Positions 10,901 through 21,998 of a stretch of 64,000 bases of DNA are shown here, in pieces. Origin of the DNA: Rhynchopus sp. YZ270_cl-10 (Eukaryota > Euglenozoa > Diplonemea > Diplonemida > Diplonemidae); the NCBI GenBank assembly GCA_964035575.1, contig OZ037833.1, positions 310,001 to 374,000 on the forward strand, in the 5' to 3' direction. Under the pieces are notes generated by a model. The model was not told where the DNA came from and did no database searches. It saw only the letters and a program-made list of their open reading frames with translations. The position numbers and the translations under genes were made by a program. The number at the start of each line of letters is the position of its first letter. The first letter of the stretch is position 1.

Positions 10901-13900
10901 CCAGGTCCCCAACGTGGCTGGGGGTGCCGTGAAGGCGCAGAGAATAAAACTTTCTGTAGCATTAATGATATGACACGTAGGGGCTTCGCTGCCGGTCGGT
11001 GCGGTAAGCGAACCTCCACGGGGTGTATAATGTCGTTGGAAGAGCACTCTGTTTTGATCAGCAGAGAACGGCGCAAAATGGGTTCCATTAATCCGCAGGA
11101 CCCCAGGTCTGCAATCCTGTAGGATGCTGGCGGTGTCAACTTCTAACAGCACTCCGCAGGTAAGCGATGATATGCTACTAATAATTGGAGGGTCAGGATG
11201 TACTGTAAGGAGAACAAACCCGGTTGACATCTGTTCGACTTCCACCCGTACCCTCCATTCTCCAACCGCCCCAGGAGGAACTGACAGCCTGCAGGAAAGC
11301 ACGTCAAACCCCTCTGAGACTGCTATCGCAATACACCCTGGATGCTCTGCGTTCTCCTCACCTTCCTTCGGTTCAAATATAACGGTGTTTTGCTCTGCCT
11401 TTGACGCAAAATAGTTTCCTCTTAAACGCAATATGGCCCCATTTTTGCAGCTCCACAATGAAGAAGACGATGTGCACAACTCAGATTCCGTCAAATTCAG
11501 AACCTCCGGGACTGCAGCGGAAATTGTAAAAAAGTGTTTCGGGGTGTTTTCTTCGATCTGAACGGAATGCGCTGGGCCTGCCCCGTCAACGTCATAGCAA
11601 ACCTTAAGAACCTCGCCTTGGGTGTGCACTGAGGTGTTAAATGGACCAAATGTTCGAACCGATCCGCTGTTGTGCGATCCGGTGGGGTCGGCAGTACGCC
11701 TGCTGAGGCCAGGCCAGGCTGGTTGGTCACAACCATTCTCTGTGACCCACAGTTCGTCGTTCCCGTCCACTGCTAATCGTGAGCCAAAGATTGATATCGA
11801 AAAGGCGGAAAACGTTGTGACAGAGGTCGGGTCCGTTGCAATGCTTGTCAACGTCGTGCCAACGCAGGCATCATTCACGCAGGTTTCTTTCGCAGAAAAG
11901 GGGCTGCCGTCTATACACGGAGACCCATCAAGCGCGCCGGTACAGTTACATTTTACTGCATCTACTCTGCAGGGGGGGTCTGCAAGAAGGGTAATGAGTT
12001 CCTCAAAAAAAATGCCAGGATTTGTCGAAAGGCTGACCCTTAGTACCAACGACGTCGTTCGGTTCTGCGGCACAATACTATAATAATACGACAACAGCCC
12101 ATTTGCCAGCCCTGCTGCGCTGTTTGGCGCATAGCTTTGTTCTCCTCCTCCTCCTCCTCCTCCCTCCATGCCAATGACCACCCGCCACTTCTCGGTGTCC
12201 GGGAAGAAGGCGGTAAGATTCGAAGGTGTTCCGTCACTGCTGAGAATCTGCATGGTCAATGTAAAAGGTTCATTTGGCCGCACAGCGCCATGCAACGTGG
12301 TTACCCCTATAGAACGCAACGAAGCAAACGGCGTTGCCATCACTTCAATGGTCCCTGCATCGACAGACACCCCATCGCTTGAGTACTTCGGGGATCGAAC
12401 CACGAAGGAGACCTGAACGCTAGCAGGGGTATGCGTCACAAAGTGAACCTCAGTAAAAACCGCTACTCCGTTGACCACTGGTTGCACCCCGTTCTCCACC
12501 TTCGCGCCGTCTGCGCAGAGGAATTCAATGGATGGTGCAAAATCCGTGTCTGCCAGTATAGCGGACGGTCCGAACAACGCGACGCGAATCTCAGGGAGAT
12601 TCACACCATGGAACGCCTGAGAAGCCAACGGCGTTTCGATGCGCAGCCCCCACTCCCTTTCCTGCACCCGAACCGCGTTCGGTCCGTTTGCTGGCAAGCT
12701 AAACTCCCTGACGGACTCGCCATCTAATTCATATTGTATTGCGAAGTCACCGTGGCAGAACCCCGACACGGAGACCTCATGCGACACCACGGGGGCAACA
12801 AATTGGAGCGTCGTCGGCGAGAACTGAACACAATCTCTCTTGCTTGCGTAGATCGACAAATAGACTCGTGTACTAGGAACGCGGTTGATGGAGATCGTTA
12901 GGTTGGCTGAAGCAGTACCTTCCTGGGCTGCGAGAATCGGGGCGGACGGGGTAAACGTAAACGGATGCACCACACGAACAAAGATCGGACCCGGCACAGC
13001 AATTCCCGCTTCTTCCGCAAAGGTACAATCAATCTGCAGCATCCCCTCTCCCGCATCACCCAACACCGCCGTAACCGGTATCTCCGCGGTCCGCGCTCCT
13101 GCTGCAAACAAAACAGAGCCAAGAGTTAATCCCGGTGGTCCTGCACACACCATTGTCGTCTCCTGCGGGACACCGCTGCTAAGCTCCACTCTGATGCGTT
13201 CTGTAACATTTGTCACAATAGTTCTGTTTTGATCTACAACCGTCAACCTATCCTCCACTACAACCCAAAACGACGGAGGCACCAACGACACATGCTCCGT
13301 CACCCCCCAAGCCACTTCAAACCTCCCTGCAGCGATTCCTTCTATCTTAAAATTCGCGAATTGTTGGTATCGTGAAAAAGATATTATATGCGGAGTAAAA
13401 ACCAGACCGGAAGCAGACGGGGTAACCTCTACCGGAACAGGAGAAGGGTTTTTGAGTGAAATGGTGAAGACAGTGTCCCCTTCGCCTTCTCCGATCACAT
13501 AGCGTGGAGGGGGTTGGGGGAAGACGTCGAAGCTGAGAGCGTGGATTTCTGTGGAGTTGCTCACCTTGATTTCAAATGAGAATTGCGAAGAGGCGGGAGG
13601 TGTTCCTGTATCGGTCGCAGTGCAGGTTACGTTGGCAGAGCTGGATAGCACGGTGCTGGTATCTGGGGAGATGGTTAAGGTACCTGAGGTGGTGATCGAG
13701 ACAGATTCAAAGACGTTGGGAACGGCAAAGCAGGGGATCGGGTCCTTAACTTCCTGCCCAACCTCAAAGGCATCGTCAGGCTCTGCAGGGAGCACTGCCG
13801 TGAGGAATTCATCGAAGGTTTCGACCTCAAAAGGACTCACCTCGACATATACCCCTCCCTTCCCATCCCTCGGAATTCTCGGACCAAATTCGATTACTGG

Positions 13901-14737
13901 AGGGTCATTTCTTCCTATCACCCTCAGAGCGATCTCAAAAGGGCAGTTTACACCGTCACACACTTTCCCTAGAGAGTCGAATACTACACAACGTAGCGTT
14001 GTTTTGCCTTCAACGTTTTTTTTTAATGTAAAGTCAAGACTTCCGCGGCCGTTTGCGATGTTCAATCCGACGAGAGGTTCGTGGGGGACAAAAAAGGATT
14101 TGTCGGTGGCTTCGCATGCTCCTGAGAGGGTTTGTGATGATTCGTCGTATGCTGTGGAGGGGCCGGGAAGGACGTTGATGATGACGGGGGGGAGATTTGC
14201 TCCTGGGGAGTCTTCTTCGAGAGCAGTAGAGGTTGTTGTTATCATGCCGACGATAGGGGGGTCGTTGACCGCGACGACGGTAATCCAAAAGTTGCGTTGT
14301 GTCGGCCCATCGTTCCCAGAGTCGCTCACAACAACCGTCGCCTGCAATGCCTCGCCATTCGTGTTCGCGTTGTCCCGCAGCCCAAAGGAAAGCGTGCCCA
14401 CCGTGCCACTCAGTTTGATATGCGGTGCCACGCTGAACAGAGCGGACTCCCCTACCACCACCTCAATGCCAATCGACTGCGCCTCGTCATCACCAATTGC
14501 AGGCAGACCACTGCTGATTCCGGTCAAAAAATTGTTGAAGGTGCACACTAATGTCGCAGGGTTGCACTCTGCAGCAGGTTCCGCCGCGTCTTCGTGGACA
14601 ATAAGATTGATCCGCGTAAGCGAAAACGTTGGAGGGTTTCCAGCAGAGCACAGAGGGAGGGTCAGCAACAACACAACAATCAAACCGAACGGCACTGCAG
14701 AAACGGTGTGATGTCGATGCTGCCGAAAGGACTGCAT
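4960..14737 (-). CDS. giant type I surface protein with IPT/TIG-like repeats
   Basis: There are two exons: 14737-5497 and 5147-4960. The 349-nt intron has donor GTATGT and acceptor TTCTTCACAG. Splicing keeps frame and yields a smooth tyrosine/serine-rich tail (DSYYG-S-YYTEEM); without it the frame ends in junk 16 residues on. The product is 3142 residues. ATG 14737 puts an uncleaved-looking basic leader before a hydrophobic signal core (LIVVLLLTLPLCSAG, cut near residue 32). Two cadherin-like segments ending in VNDPP and RNDPP follow. Then come about 15 modules that share a C...C-x-GG-x-L-x-I-x-G-x-x-F start and a P-x-C...L-x-C-x-L...G-x-W-x-V end, the IPT/TIG pattern. One transmembrane helix lies near residues 2920-2942, before an acidic, Gly/Pro/Arg-rich cytoplasmic tail. 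The likely role is adhesion or recognition at the plasma membrane; the ligand is unknown. Confidence 0.88.
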
Positions 14738-15796
14738 TGTGTGATGGGGTTGCAAAGGGATGCGAAAATTCAAGAAAAAAAAAGAGAGGGTGTGTGGGGG
14801 GGTGAGAGGAGGGGTGTGACCCAACACCCAACACCCAACACCTCTCGTTGTGTTGTGGCTCCCCCGCCCTGTCCTTGGTTGGTGTGGATATTTGGGAAGC
14901 GGGCTATGTAATTGTAGCGGGAGAAAGTGAGATAGAGAGGAGGCTATTTTTTTAACGTTGCAATTGTAAAAATCCATTTTGGAAAAGAAAAAAAAAAGTG
15001 ATGTAAAATAACTCATCCGCTGTCACATAAATCGATCAGATGCAAAATTCTAGGGAATAACTCATAGTTAGTCTACACAACAGACGGGTCAGGGGGGGAC
15101 TACTGCGCCCTGACAACTAGTTCTAAACTAGTTGTAAATCACTACACTCGTCCCCCTGACTGGTCCGCGGGGTACAAATATTTATGAATAAAACCTTCCT
15201 TTGAATTTTGCACCTCTGTCCAGCGTAAAAATGTGCAGGTTGAGAAGGTGGGTGGATGTGGTGGAAATTTGACCACAAAAAAAAAAAGCAAAACAATATT
15301 ACGAGGAACAAAAATTTGACTTGAAAAGAGAAGTTGAGCGCAGTGCAAAACATTTTTTTTTTCACCGTTCATCGGATCGGAGGCACTCAGCGTACCTTCG
15401 GTACACGCCACTCACTAATTTTCGACAACGCATTTTTTTTTTTGAGGAACAAAAGAAATATAAACACAAAAGCACTGCCACAGTGGGCAGCATTGCCTAT
15501 CACAATTCATCACAGGGTGGGTGAAAAAAAAGCACAACTACCCTCAATGAACGAAAACAATCACTTCACCTTGTTGTACTTTTTTATTACAAACATAACA
15601 AAAACCCCCAGCTGTATGGACACACGAAATACACAGGGAAACAAAAAGAACTTAGTCCACCTCCACCATGCATTTCCACCCCACCCACCCAGGTGGTCTT
15701 CAGAAAGAGAGAGAGAATCGTATCTTTCAAGCTACCAGGTACGTACAAACCACGACCTAGCCCGCTGTCCTTCACACCCTCAACAAAAAAAAACAA
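14738..15796. other. intergenic, upstream of the giant surface gene
   Basis: The stretch next to the ATG is rich in CACACCC/CTCTC on the minus strand and may be the leader. At 15115-15137 an 8-bp arm hairpin (CAACTAGT / ACTAGTTG) sits in a region flanked by CCCCCCTGAC-type motifs. From about 15710, sequence paralogous to 20995-21125 begins. No gene is seen. Confidence 0.4.
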
Positions 15797-15801
15797 AAAT
15801 A

Positions 15802-15942
15802 TGGTGTTACCGAAAGGGCCCATATTGACAGGTCCTTGACATGTCCTTGACATGTCCCCGACAGTGGGGGGTGTGTTAAAATGACACTCCCCCTATATTG
15901 ACAGGTCCTTGACATGTCCTCGACAGGTGTTCGGTAACACCA
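15802..15942. mobile_element. 141-bp MITE with TSD AAATA and a known empty site
   Basis: Terminal inverted repeats TGGTGTTACCGAA and TTCGGTAACACCA are flanked by AAATA on both sides (15797-15801 and 15943-15947). The paralogous stretch at 20995-21125 has the same flanks joined without the element (AACAAAAATAGTGCAAAAA at about 21093) and a single AAATA. The insertion is therefore defined to the base. Inside are three copies of GACAGGTCCTTGACATGTCC-like units, two of them 75 bp apart. Confidence 0.9.
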
Positions 15943-15964
15943 AAATAGTGCAAAAAAAGAATTT

Positions 15965-16178
15965 TCCTTGAAATACAAAGCCCTCTCTCGCGGCAGTGTA
16001 CCAAAGAAGAGATACCGCCTCTGTGATGCAGACACCAAGGATATATGAAGAGCAGGGAGATAAATGAAAAAGTGAAAAAAGCTGGTAAGATGAGACCCTA
16101 CGGCTTAGAGCACAATATCAAGGTGCAGCGGGGCAAAGATGAATGTGTCCTCGAGCATAGACACAATATATCTCAAGA
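15965..16178 (+). repeat. about 200-bp dispersed repeat, copy 1
   Basis: This copy is nearly identical to 24230-24425, differing by a few single-base changes. It begins with the TTGAAATACAAAGCCCTCTC motif and continues through GATACCGCCTCTGTGA and GCTGGTAAGATGAGACCCTA. A frame can be read through it, but it is disrupted between copies, so I do not call a gene. The origin is unclear. Confidence 0.75.
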
Positions 16179-16179
16179 A

Positions 16180-16789
16180 ATGCGAGGGAGGAAAAAATAA
16201 AAAAAATAAATTATAAGATGAACCTGAGCTTGTACTTAGTCACCTTAAAATAAAAATTGCAAAAGAGAAAGTGAAGTTGATAGTGCACAACGCTGGAAGG
16301 GCAGGCACCAAGCGCTCAGTAAAATCCATAAAAAAAAAATGAAGATTCTGAGCCTCTTATCTCTCACAGTATGATAAAACTGTATCTAAACAAAATAACA
16401 CTCCCAAGAAAAAGGCCACGTAAAATGCCTTGTAACGTCTCCTTGCTCTGGGAATGAATCAAGAAAGTCAAACCCTCTTGTTCAGTCAGAACGCTCTTTT
16501 CGCCCCCCTCACAACTAATAGGTGAACAAGAGAGAGGAGTGACGTATACTCGGCTAGGATCGTGACAAAAAAAAATCATTTCGCTTGGGGAGCATTGACG
16601 CGGCAAATAAAACAAAACAAACAAACAAGTAGTTGAAAACGTGCTAAAATTTAGTCGAGTTAGACAGGAACGCCGCAGGCTACACTTTCATTACCAACAT
16701 TTTTTTGGACACCTCTTTCCCAAAAAACAAAAGAGAAAAAAAGCACCCTAAAAAAAACCCCTTCATCGTTTTGCGGCGGGAAAAAAAAA
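16180..16789. other. intergenic, no gene seen
   Basis: AT-rich sequence carries degenerate versions of the GTGAAGTTGAxxGTGCA motif (16269) and the CTTAGTCACCTTA motif (16235). It is downstream of the glycoside-hydrolase-like gene and may hold its 3' untranslated region. Confidence 0.35.
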
Positions 16790-18592
16790 TCAGTTCTTTT
16801 TTCTGAATTGGTTGACACTCTTGTGCATGCCGTCTTCTGGGGATGCCCATCTGTCGCCAAACTCTGCAATCGTTGGGTTTGCGTAATCTGTTGGTGCCGC
16901 GACGGGGAGGTTGAAGTAGTACCCGTGGTAGAGCGATGGCATGGCCTTGGTCACCAGGCGGTATGATAGGTACACAGACCACAGCATGTCGTACCTCTCA
17001 ATCTCTGCAGCCACCTCGTCGTCGTGCCCGCCTTCTGTTCCTAAGAGCATAATCTTCCAGCCGGACTCAATGATCTCAGCAAAGGTCTTCCCGTACATGA
17101 CAGAATTCTTCAAAAACAGTCCGTTCTTAGTGTCGTTCGACGCCATCACAATCGCATGCAAGGTCTTGCTAATCGCGCTGATCTCCCCCCAAAGCTTCAC
17201 AGACAACGCTTTGTTCGCAAGCGACTCATTCACCTTCTTCTCATCAAGGATCGCCTTAAAGGCTCCACCTACCTGGGACAGCCCGCCTAGTCTGTCATCG
17301 CGGGTCCAGCCCCAGCATTTTCCTGCAACTTCAGGGCAGTAGTGTGAGTAGAGCATTGCTTCGGCTGAGAGCAGAGAGATGTTGTAAAGCAGATCACACC
17401 CATGGGAGTTGGGCCCGCCAGCCCCGGGAAGTGCGTACGGGCAGGCGTGCTGCTTGAAGATGTCTTTCTCGGAGACCGCGCCGTCCTCGGTGAACCATTT
17501 GCTCACAGTGGCGACGTGGAGGTCGATCCACAGCTCGTTCCCCTTGATGTAGGGTCCCCACCAGCCACCTCCGCGGGACCACGTCCAGACACCCTTGACA
17601 AGAGGGTTGGAGGGGATTAAGTTCTGCAGGCCCATCTTCGTGGACATCTCAGAGAAGCCGTTGATGACACCGTTCATCACGTAGTTTGGGAAGGCGCCTT
17701 TGCCTTCGTACTCCCGTTGGCATTCGACCTCGACGATTTGGGCGTGCTCGCCGACACCGAGTTGGTGGTTGAAGGCCATGTTTCTGTAAAAGTCTCCGGC
17801 AGTGTGTTTGATGGAGATGTAAAGGTTGTCGTGTGGGGCGACCTGCGACATCACTGCAAGGTAGTACTCACTGGAGGAGGTCCAGCCGTCGAAGTTGTCC
17901 CAGGTGCGGAACAGCACTGTCTTCCCAAGCTTCACGCAGACCTCGTCCCTGAGGAAGGTGATGAAGTCTGCCCACGCCTTTTGCTGCTCCGTTTTGGTGG
18001 GGCCTGCGGTTTTGATGGGGCTGTTCCCAACGTGGAAAGGGTTTTCGTAGACGTAGGTTTCTCCAGTCCGCACGACGATGCCTTCCGTTGCAGGGTACAA
18101 AGCGAACATCTCTGTGAACTGTGCAATCATGAGCTGTTTTGTCAATGGTTTGTTGAAGTCGATGAGGCCGTTCGTCATGACCTGGTCGGTGTACGTCGCG
18201 TTCTCGGTGATCGCCTTCGGCAGAACGAGAAGGTCTGTGAAGAAGAAGGTGCCAAGACCGTTCGATGTGACGCCGGACGACCAGTCGCGCAGCATGGTTT
18301 GGTACTCGGTGAGCCACGCAGTGCGGGGGGAGCCTTCGGGGAAGACCCACCCGCCAGGAAGCACGCTCGAATAGTTCACGGCCAGGCTGATCGAGTTTTC
18401 CCCGGTAGTGACAACGCCGGTAAAGCCGAGCCCCTTCTGCGTGGCGGAGTCGGTGTATTTGCTCTCCTGGAAGCCCATCGCGTCGCCGGGGTTGTTCTGC
18501 ACCATGTCGAGCAGCAGCTTGCGGTTACCAGGTGCACTCTGCGCACTGTGTGCGAGGCACATAAGCATGACAGGGGCGAACATGGTCCGCAT
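16790..18592 (-). CDS. secreted glycoside-hydrolase-like protein (GH67-like, tentative)
   Basis: The intact single-exon product has 600 residues, starting MRTMFAPVMLMCLAHSAQSA. The first 19 residues form a signal peptide, so the protein is exported. The body has aromatic-rich motifs typical of TIM-barrel carbohydrate enzymes: FRTWDNFDGWTSSSEYY near residue 245, VEVECQREYEGKGAFPNY near 300 and WTWSRGGGWWGPYIKGNELW near 350. The QREYEGKG segment resembles the conserved strand of alpha-glucuronidase-type (GH67) enzymes, where acidic residues around it act in catalysis. That assignment is from memory and tentative. No transmembrane segment is seen after the leader. Substrate is unknown; plant or algal polysaccharide degradation would fit. 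Base composition resembles neighbouring genes, although an origin by transfer from bacteria is possible for this type of enzyme. Confidence 0.7.
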   Translation of the reverse strand: MRTMFAPVMLMCLAHSAQSAPGNRKLLLDMVQNNPGDAMGFQESKYTDSATQKGLGFTGVVTTGENSISLAVNYSSVLPGGWVFPEGSPRTAWLTEYQTMLRDWSSGVTSNGLGTFFFTDLLVLPKAITENATYTDQVMTNGLIDFNKPLTKQLMIAQFTEMFALYPATEGIVVRTGETYVYENPFHVGNSPIKTAGPTKTEQQKAWADFITFLRDEVCVKLGKTVLFRTWDNFDGWTSSSEYYLAVMSQVAPHDNLYISIKHTAGDFYRNMAFNHQLGVGEHAQIVEVECQREYEGKGAFPNYVMNGVINGFSEMSTKMGLQNLIPSNPLVKGVWTWSRGGGWWGPYIKGNELWIDLHVATVSKWFTEDGAVSEKDIFKQHACPYALPGAGGPNSHGCDLLYNISLLSAEAMLYSHYCPEVAGKCWGWTRDDRLGGLSQVGGAFKAILDEKKVNESLANKALSVKLWGEISAISKTLHAIVMASNDTKNGLFLKNSVMYGKTFAEIIESGWKIMLLGTEGGHDDEVAAEIERYDMLWSVYLSYRLVTKAMPSLYHGYYFNLPVAAPTDYANPTIAEFGDRWASPEDGMHKSVNQFRKKN

Positions 18593-18599
18593 AGTGGTG

Positions 18600-19470
18600 G
18601 CTGTTAGAGGTGTTGCAGATGAAGGGGTCGTCTGTGAAGGGTGTGGGTGTGTTTGAGAACAGGTGTGTGTTATCCCTAGGAGTCGGAATGGGATGTTGTG
18701 GCTGAAGGGGGGGGGGGGTTAGGTGGGGGCAAAACCCCTATTTTTTTGAAGCATTTCGATTTTTTTGGATTTACGCGCAAAGTACCCACAAACCACCGAA
18801 AATTTCGGGTCAGAGATGGTTTTGGGGTGTGGTTTTGGGGTGTTCTATAGGTGAGACACCCCAGAGATACAAAACAATGGAAAAAAATAGCAAAAATAGA
18901 CCATTTTGGCCGTTTGGGCCATTTTGGTCAAAATGGCCATTTTTGACCAATATTTCAAAAAAAAAAAACTATCTGGGTTCCCGGAGTGCTTTTTCGGGGG
19001 TTTTCACTCTTTTTTGGCCCAGAGGGGGTCCAAAAGCAGGGCGCAAGTCGCGGCCCAGGGACGTCCAGGGTAAAGTCCAGGGTATTTTTTGACCTCAATA
19101 ACTTAGAACGTGTTTTTTTCTCATAAGAAGCTGGTTACTGTACAGTAAAAAATATGGGAACGTTTTCCGAACACGTCGCGTGTCTCAATAGGTTAGAAAA
19201 AATGGGAAGTGAGAACCACACAAGAAAAGAGAAAAGGGACGGGGGTGGGGGAAAAGAAACGTTGACACATAAAGTGAAGTTGCAAACGCCTCTGGGACGC
19301 AGGCATAAAGCCACCTAAGTGTCTCGTGGGAACTAAAGGGTTTAATCGCATTTTTGGTCCACAAAACCCGGACATAGTAATCCCGTTCTTCAAATGTATG
19401 CTCCACAAATATCTGCTCCACTTCTCAAGTTCTGCCTTGAGACGCTTGTACTCTGCCGCCAACTGCAAGT
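18600..19470. other. intergenic with low-complexity repeat
   Basis: 18770-19090 has a CCATTTTGGCC/GGGCCATTTTGGTC palindromic patch that resembles the inner part of the foldback element at 48447-49217. At 19400-19470 the minus strand reads a short heptad-like segment (LQLAAEYKRLKAELEKW), a possible coiled-coil remnant downstream of the LRR gene. I do not call a gene. Confidence 0.35.
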
Positions 19471-19605
19471 TCTGAGTGACGATTTTCGTTCATCCGCATC
19501 GCCAAGTTGTGCTCCTCCCATATCTTATGCATATCAGCCTGCAGGTCTTACTGTGTCCGTGCTGCTGGCTCTGCTGGTTGCGGCACCATCGGCTTCGCCA
19601 TCATA

Positions 19606-20895
19606 TCATGCGTCAACTTCTTCTATTCCACTGTCGACAACGATGTGCACGTTGCTAGGAAGCCGTCCAGCCAAAGTGTCTGCTTGCATGCTGGTGAGGT
19701 GAACAGTCGACAACGCTGTGCAACTAAATAAGAAGCAGTCCCCGATCGAAGTGACTGCTTGCATGCCTGTGAGGTCAACAGTCGACAATGCTCTGCAATT
19801 ATGTAAGAGGAAGTCCCCGATCGAAGTGACTGCTTTCATGCTGGTGAAATCAACAGTCGACAACGTCCTGCAATTACTTAAGAAGTAGCTCCCGATCGAA
19901 GTGACTGCTTGTAGGCCTGAGAGGTCAACAGTCGACAACGCCTCGCAATTACGTAAGAAGCCGTGACCGATCGAAGTGACTGCTTGCATGCCTGTGAGGT
20001 CAACAGTCGACAATGCTCTGCAATTATGTAAGAAGAAGTCCCCGATCGAAGTGACTGCTTTCATGACTGTGAAATCAACAGTCGACAACGTCCTGCAATT
20101 ACTTAAGAAGTAGCTCCCGATCGAAGTGACTGCTTGCATGCCTGTGAGGTCAACAGTCGACAACGTCTCGCAATTAGATAGGCAGTCGTCCCCGATCGAA
20201 GTGACTGCTTTCATACCTGTGAAAGCAGCAGTCGACAATGCTGTGCAATCAGTTAGGAAGCAGTCCCCGATCGAAGTGACTGCTTGCAGACCTGTGAGGT
20301 CAACAGTCGACAACGATGTGCACTTATATAAGAAGCCGTCCCTGATCGAAGTGACTGCTTGTAGGCCTGAGAGGTCAACAGTCGACAACATTGTACAGTC
20401 AGTTAGGAACCGGCGCCCAATTGCGGTGACGAAGGGCAACCTTGGTAGGTCCAGTATGGTGTCGCAGTGAGGAAGGGAAGTGTCACGAATGTCAGCCACA
20501 CTCGACACGCAACTGGAACCAATGCACGTTACTGCACTATTCTCGAAGAAGAAGTCATCTGGGATCGCAGTCACAACTTCTGCCTGCAGAAGCAAGGAAG
20601 CCACCTTCGGATCGGTCACCTCCTTCAACCTTTCATCTGTGATGTTGGTCTCACCCAGTGCATGAAGTGCTGCTATGGCCTCGTATTTCGTCGTTTTCGT
20701 CAGTACTACTTTGTCCCCAGCACTCAGTTCTGTGATGTCCTCCCCTTCCTCCTTCCCTCCGAAGCCCATATGAAAGCTGTCTTCGGCCAACCCCGTTGCT
20801 GTCGCCACCTTCCGACGCAGGGCCTCCGTTGTGTCATCCTCACCCACCTCGATCACATGCTCCGTTTCGTCATACCCCTGTATCGTCACATCCAT
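19606..20895 (-). CDS. ubiquitin-like/BspA-type leucine-rich-repeat protein
   Basis: The product has 429 residues from MDVTIQG (ATG 20895). Residues 1-70 fit a ubiquitin-like beta-grasp: IEVGEDDTTEALRRKV aligns with the ubiquitin strand-helix region, FGGKEEGEDITEL with its IFAGKQLEDGRTL, and KVVLTKT with the last strand. A helical linker with ALHALGETNITDERL leads into about 11 repeats of 25 residues (75 bp), consensus LSTVDLTGLQAVTSIGDxFLxNCxA, which is the LRR_5/BspA pattern. It ends with a short unrelated tail. There is no signal peptide or membrane segment, so it is probably cytosolic. The repeats are almost identical at DNA level, showing recent tandem expansion. The first 280 bp are nearly identical to the LRR gene at 30141-31100. 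Partners are unknown. Confidence 0.85.
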   Translation of the reverse strand: MDVTIQGYDETEHVIEVGEDDTTEALRRKVATATGLAEDSFHMGFGGKEEGEDITELSAGDKVVLTKTTKYEAIAALHALGETNITDERLKEVTDPKVASLLLQAEVVTAIPDDFFFENSAVTCIGSSCVSSVADIRDTSLPHCDTILDLPRLPFVTAIGRRFLTDCTMLSTVDLSGLQAVTSIRDGFLYKCTSLSTVDLTGLQAVTSIGDCFLTDCTALSTAAFTGMKAVTSIGDDCLSNCETLSTVDLTGMQAVTSIGSYFLSNCRTLSTVDFTVMKAVTSIGDFFLHNCRALSTVDLTGMQAVTSIGHGFLRNCEALSTVDLSGLQAVTSIGSYFLSNCRTLSTVDFTSMKAVTSIGDFLLHNCRALSTVDLTGMQAVTSIGDCFLFSCTALSTVHLTSMQADTLAGRLPSNVHIVVDSGIEEVDA

Positions 20896-20994
20896 TTTTT
20901 GTGTCTTTCTCTGTTTGTGGTGTTGTGGGATCAGGGAAGAAAAAAGGGAACCCAACTCCCCCATCGCCAACTAGTTGCTCTGTAACCGCACGCA

Positions 20995-21125
20995 GCCCAG
21001 AGAGAGAGACAATACGTTCAAGATATATAGTACCTGCCAGGTCGCAAACCACTACCTAGCCTAGCCCGCTGTCCTGCACCTTCAAGAAAAAAACAAAAAT
21101 AGTGCAAAAAAGAATTTTCTTTGAA
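20995..21125 (+). repeat. paralogous segment with empty MITE site
   Basis: This matches 15710-15801 plus 15943-15975 (GCCCGCTGTCC, then AAACAAAAATAGTGCAAAAA). It lacks the 141-bp MITE found there and carries a single AAATA at about 21097-21101. Confidence 0.8.
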
Positions 21126-21998
21126 ATAAAGGGGGGGTCCAAATAACTATATTATTCTGGTGTGGCTGTATAGGGCTAGGGTGTATACCCTAGAAGGACC
21201 CAAGAAGTACCCAATTTACCCCTAATTTTAAGGGGGGGGGTGCAAAAATTATTTTGTGTATTTTTTTTTTGGTGGTTTTTTGTGGACAGAAATTTTCCCC
21301 CAGAAATTTTCACCCCAAAAAATCAAAAAAAAATAAAAAAATATTTCAGTGCTCCGGAGCCTCTGCGTGCTGTGATGGGGTCACTTTGTGCTCAGAACTG
21401 AGTATTTTTGACCTAAAATGCATGTATCAGTTTTTACAGCCATTTTCAGGTTTTGTGTGTAATATATGGTCAGTACTTGACCACTGAGGGTAAAGTGCAA
21501 AGTAAACGTGGGGGCAGTTTGCATAGCTGCGAACTTTGCTGCGCGTTGTGACCCCCACAATTTGACGGTAGGAGCTCGTAGAACCCAACGAGGAGTGAGA
21601 AAAAGATACGTCGAAAGAATAAAAGTAGCGTACCGTGCGCCTGCGGCGCAAGCTTTGCAACCCACCCCACCCATGACATAGTTTGGCTGCAGCAACCTGA
21701 ACACCTGGTAGTGGTCGTCGCAGGCCACTGTCGTCTCGGACCCCCCCATATTCGACCATCATCCCACGATTTCCCAAAAACCCAAAAGTTAGCGTCAGGC
21801 CTGGTCATGACAGGTAAAATGCACTAGGGGACTGGTGGGCACTAGGTACTAGGTACTGGGTACTGTGTACTGGGTACCAACCCCGGATTTTGAGAAAATT
21901 TCCACCACCGAACACGTGGGGCTCTCGGATGTACCAACTTTTTGCGAAAACAAGGCTACTAACCACAGGGAAAGCTCGGGAAAAAGATCACGTTTTCC
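21126..21998. other. repeat-derived intergenic sequence
   Basis: A block containing TATACCCTAGAAGGACCCAA (about 21185-21235) recurs at 22330-22380. A GCGTACCGTGCGCCTGCGGC motif at 21630 matches, in inverted orientation, the repeats at 22905 and 45980. There is no gene with visible support. Confidence 0.4.

Noticed and set aside
12385-12405. tRNA T-arm-like GGGATCGAACCACG
   Set aside because: It lies inside the coding sequence of the giant surface protein, and no acceptor stem or anticodon arm can be placed around it. I found no tRNA gene elsewhere in the window.
13551-14711. 386-codon plus-strand frame
   Set aside because: Antisense shadow of the giant surface protein gene; no domain, and its amino acid pattern mirrors the codon use of the real frame.
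17717-18607. 296-codon plus-strand frame opposite the glycoside-hydrolase-like gene
   Set aside because: Shadow frame caused by GC-rich third positions of the minus-strand gene.
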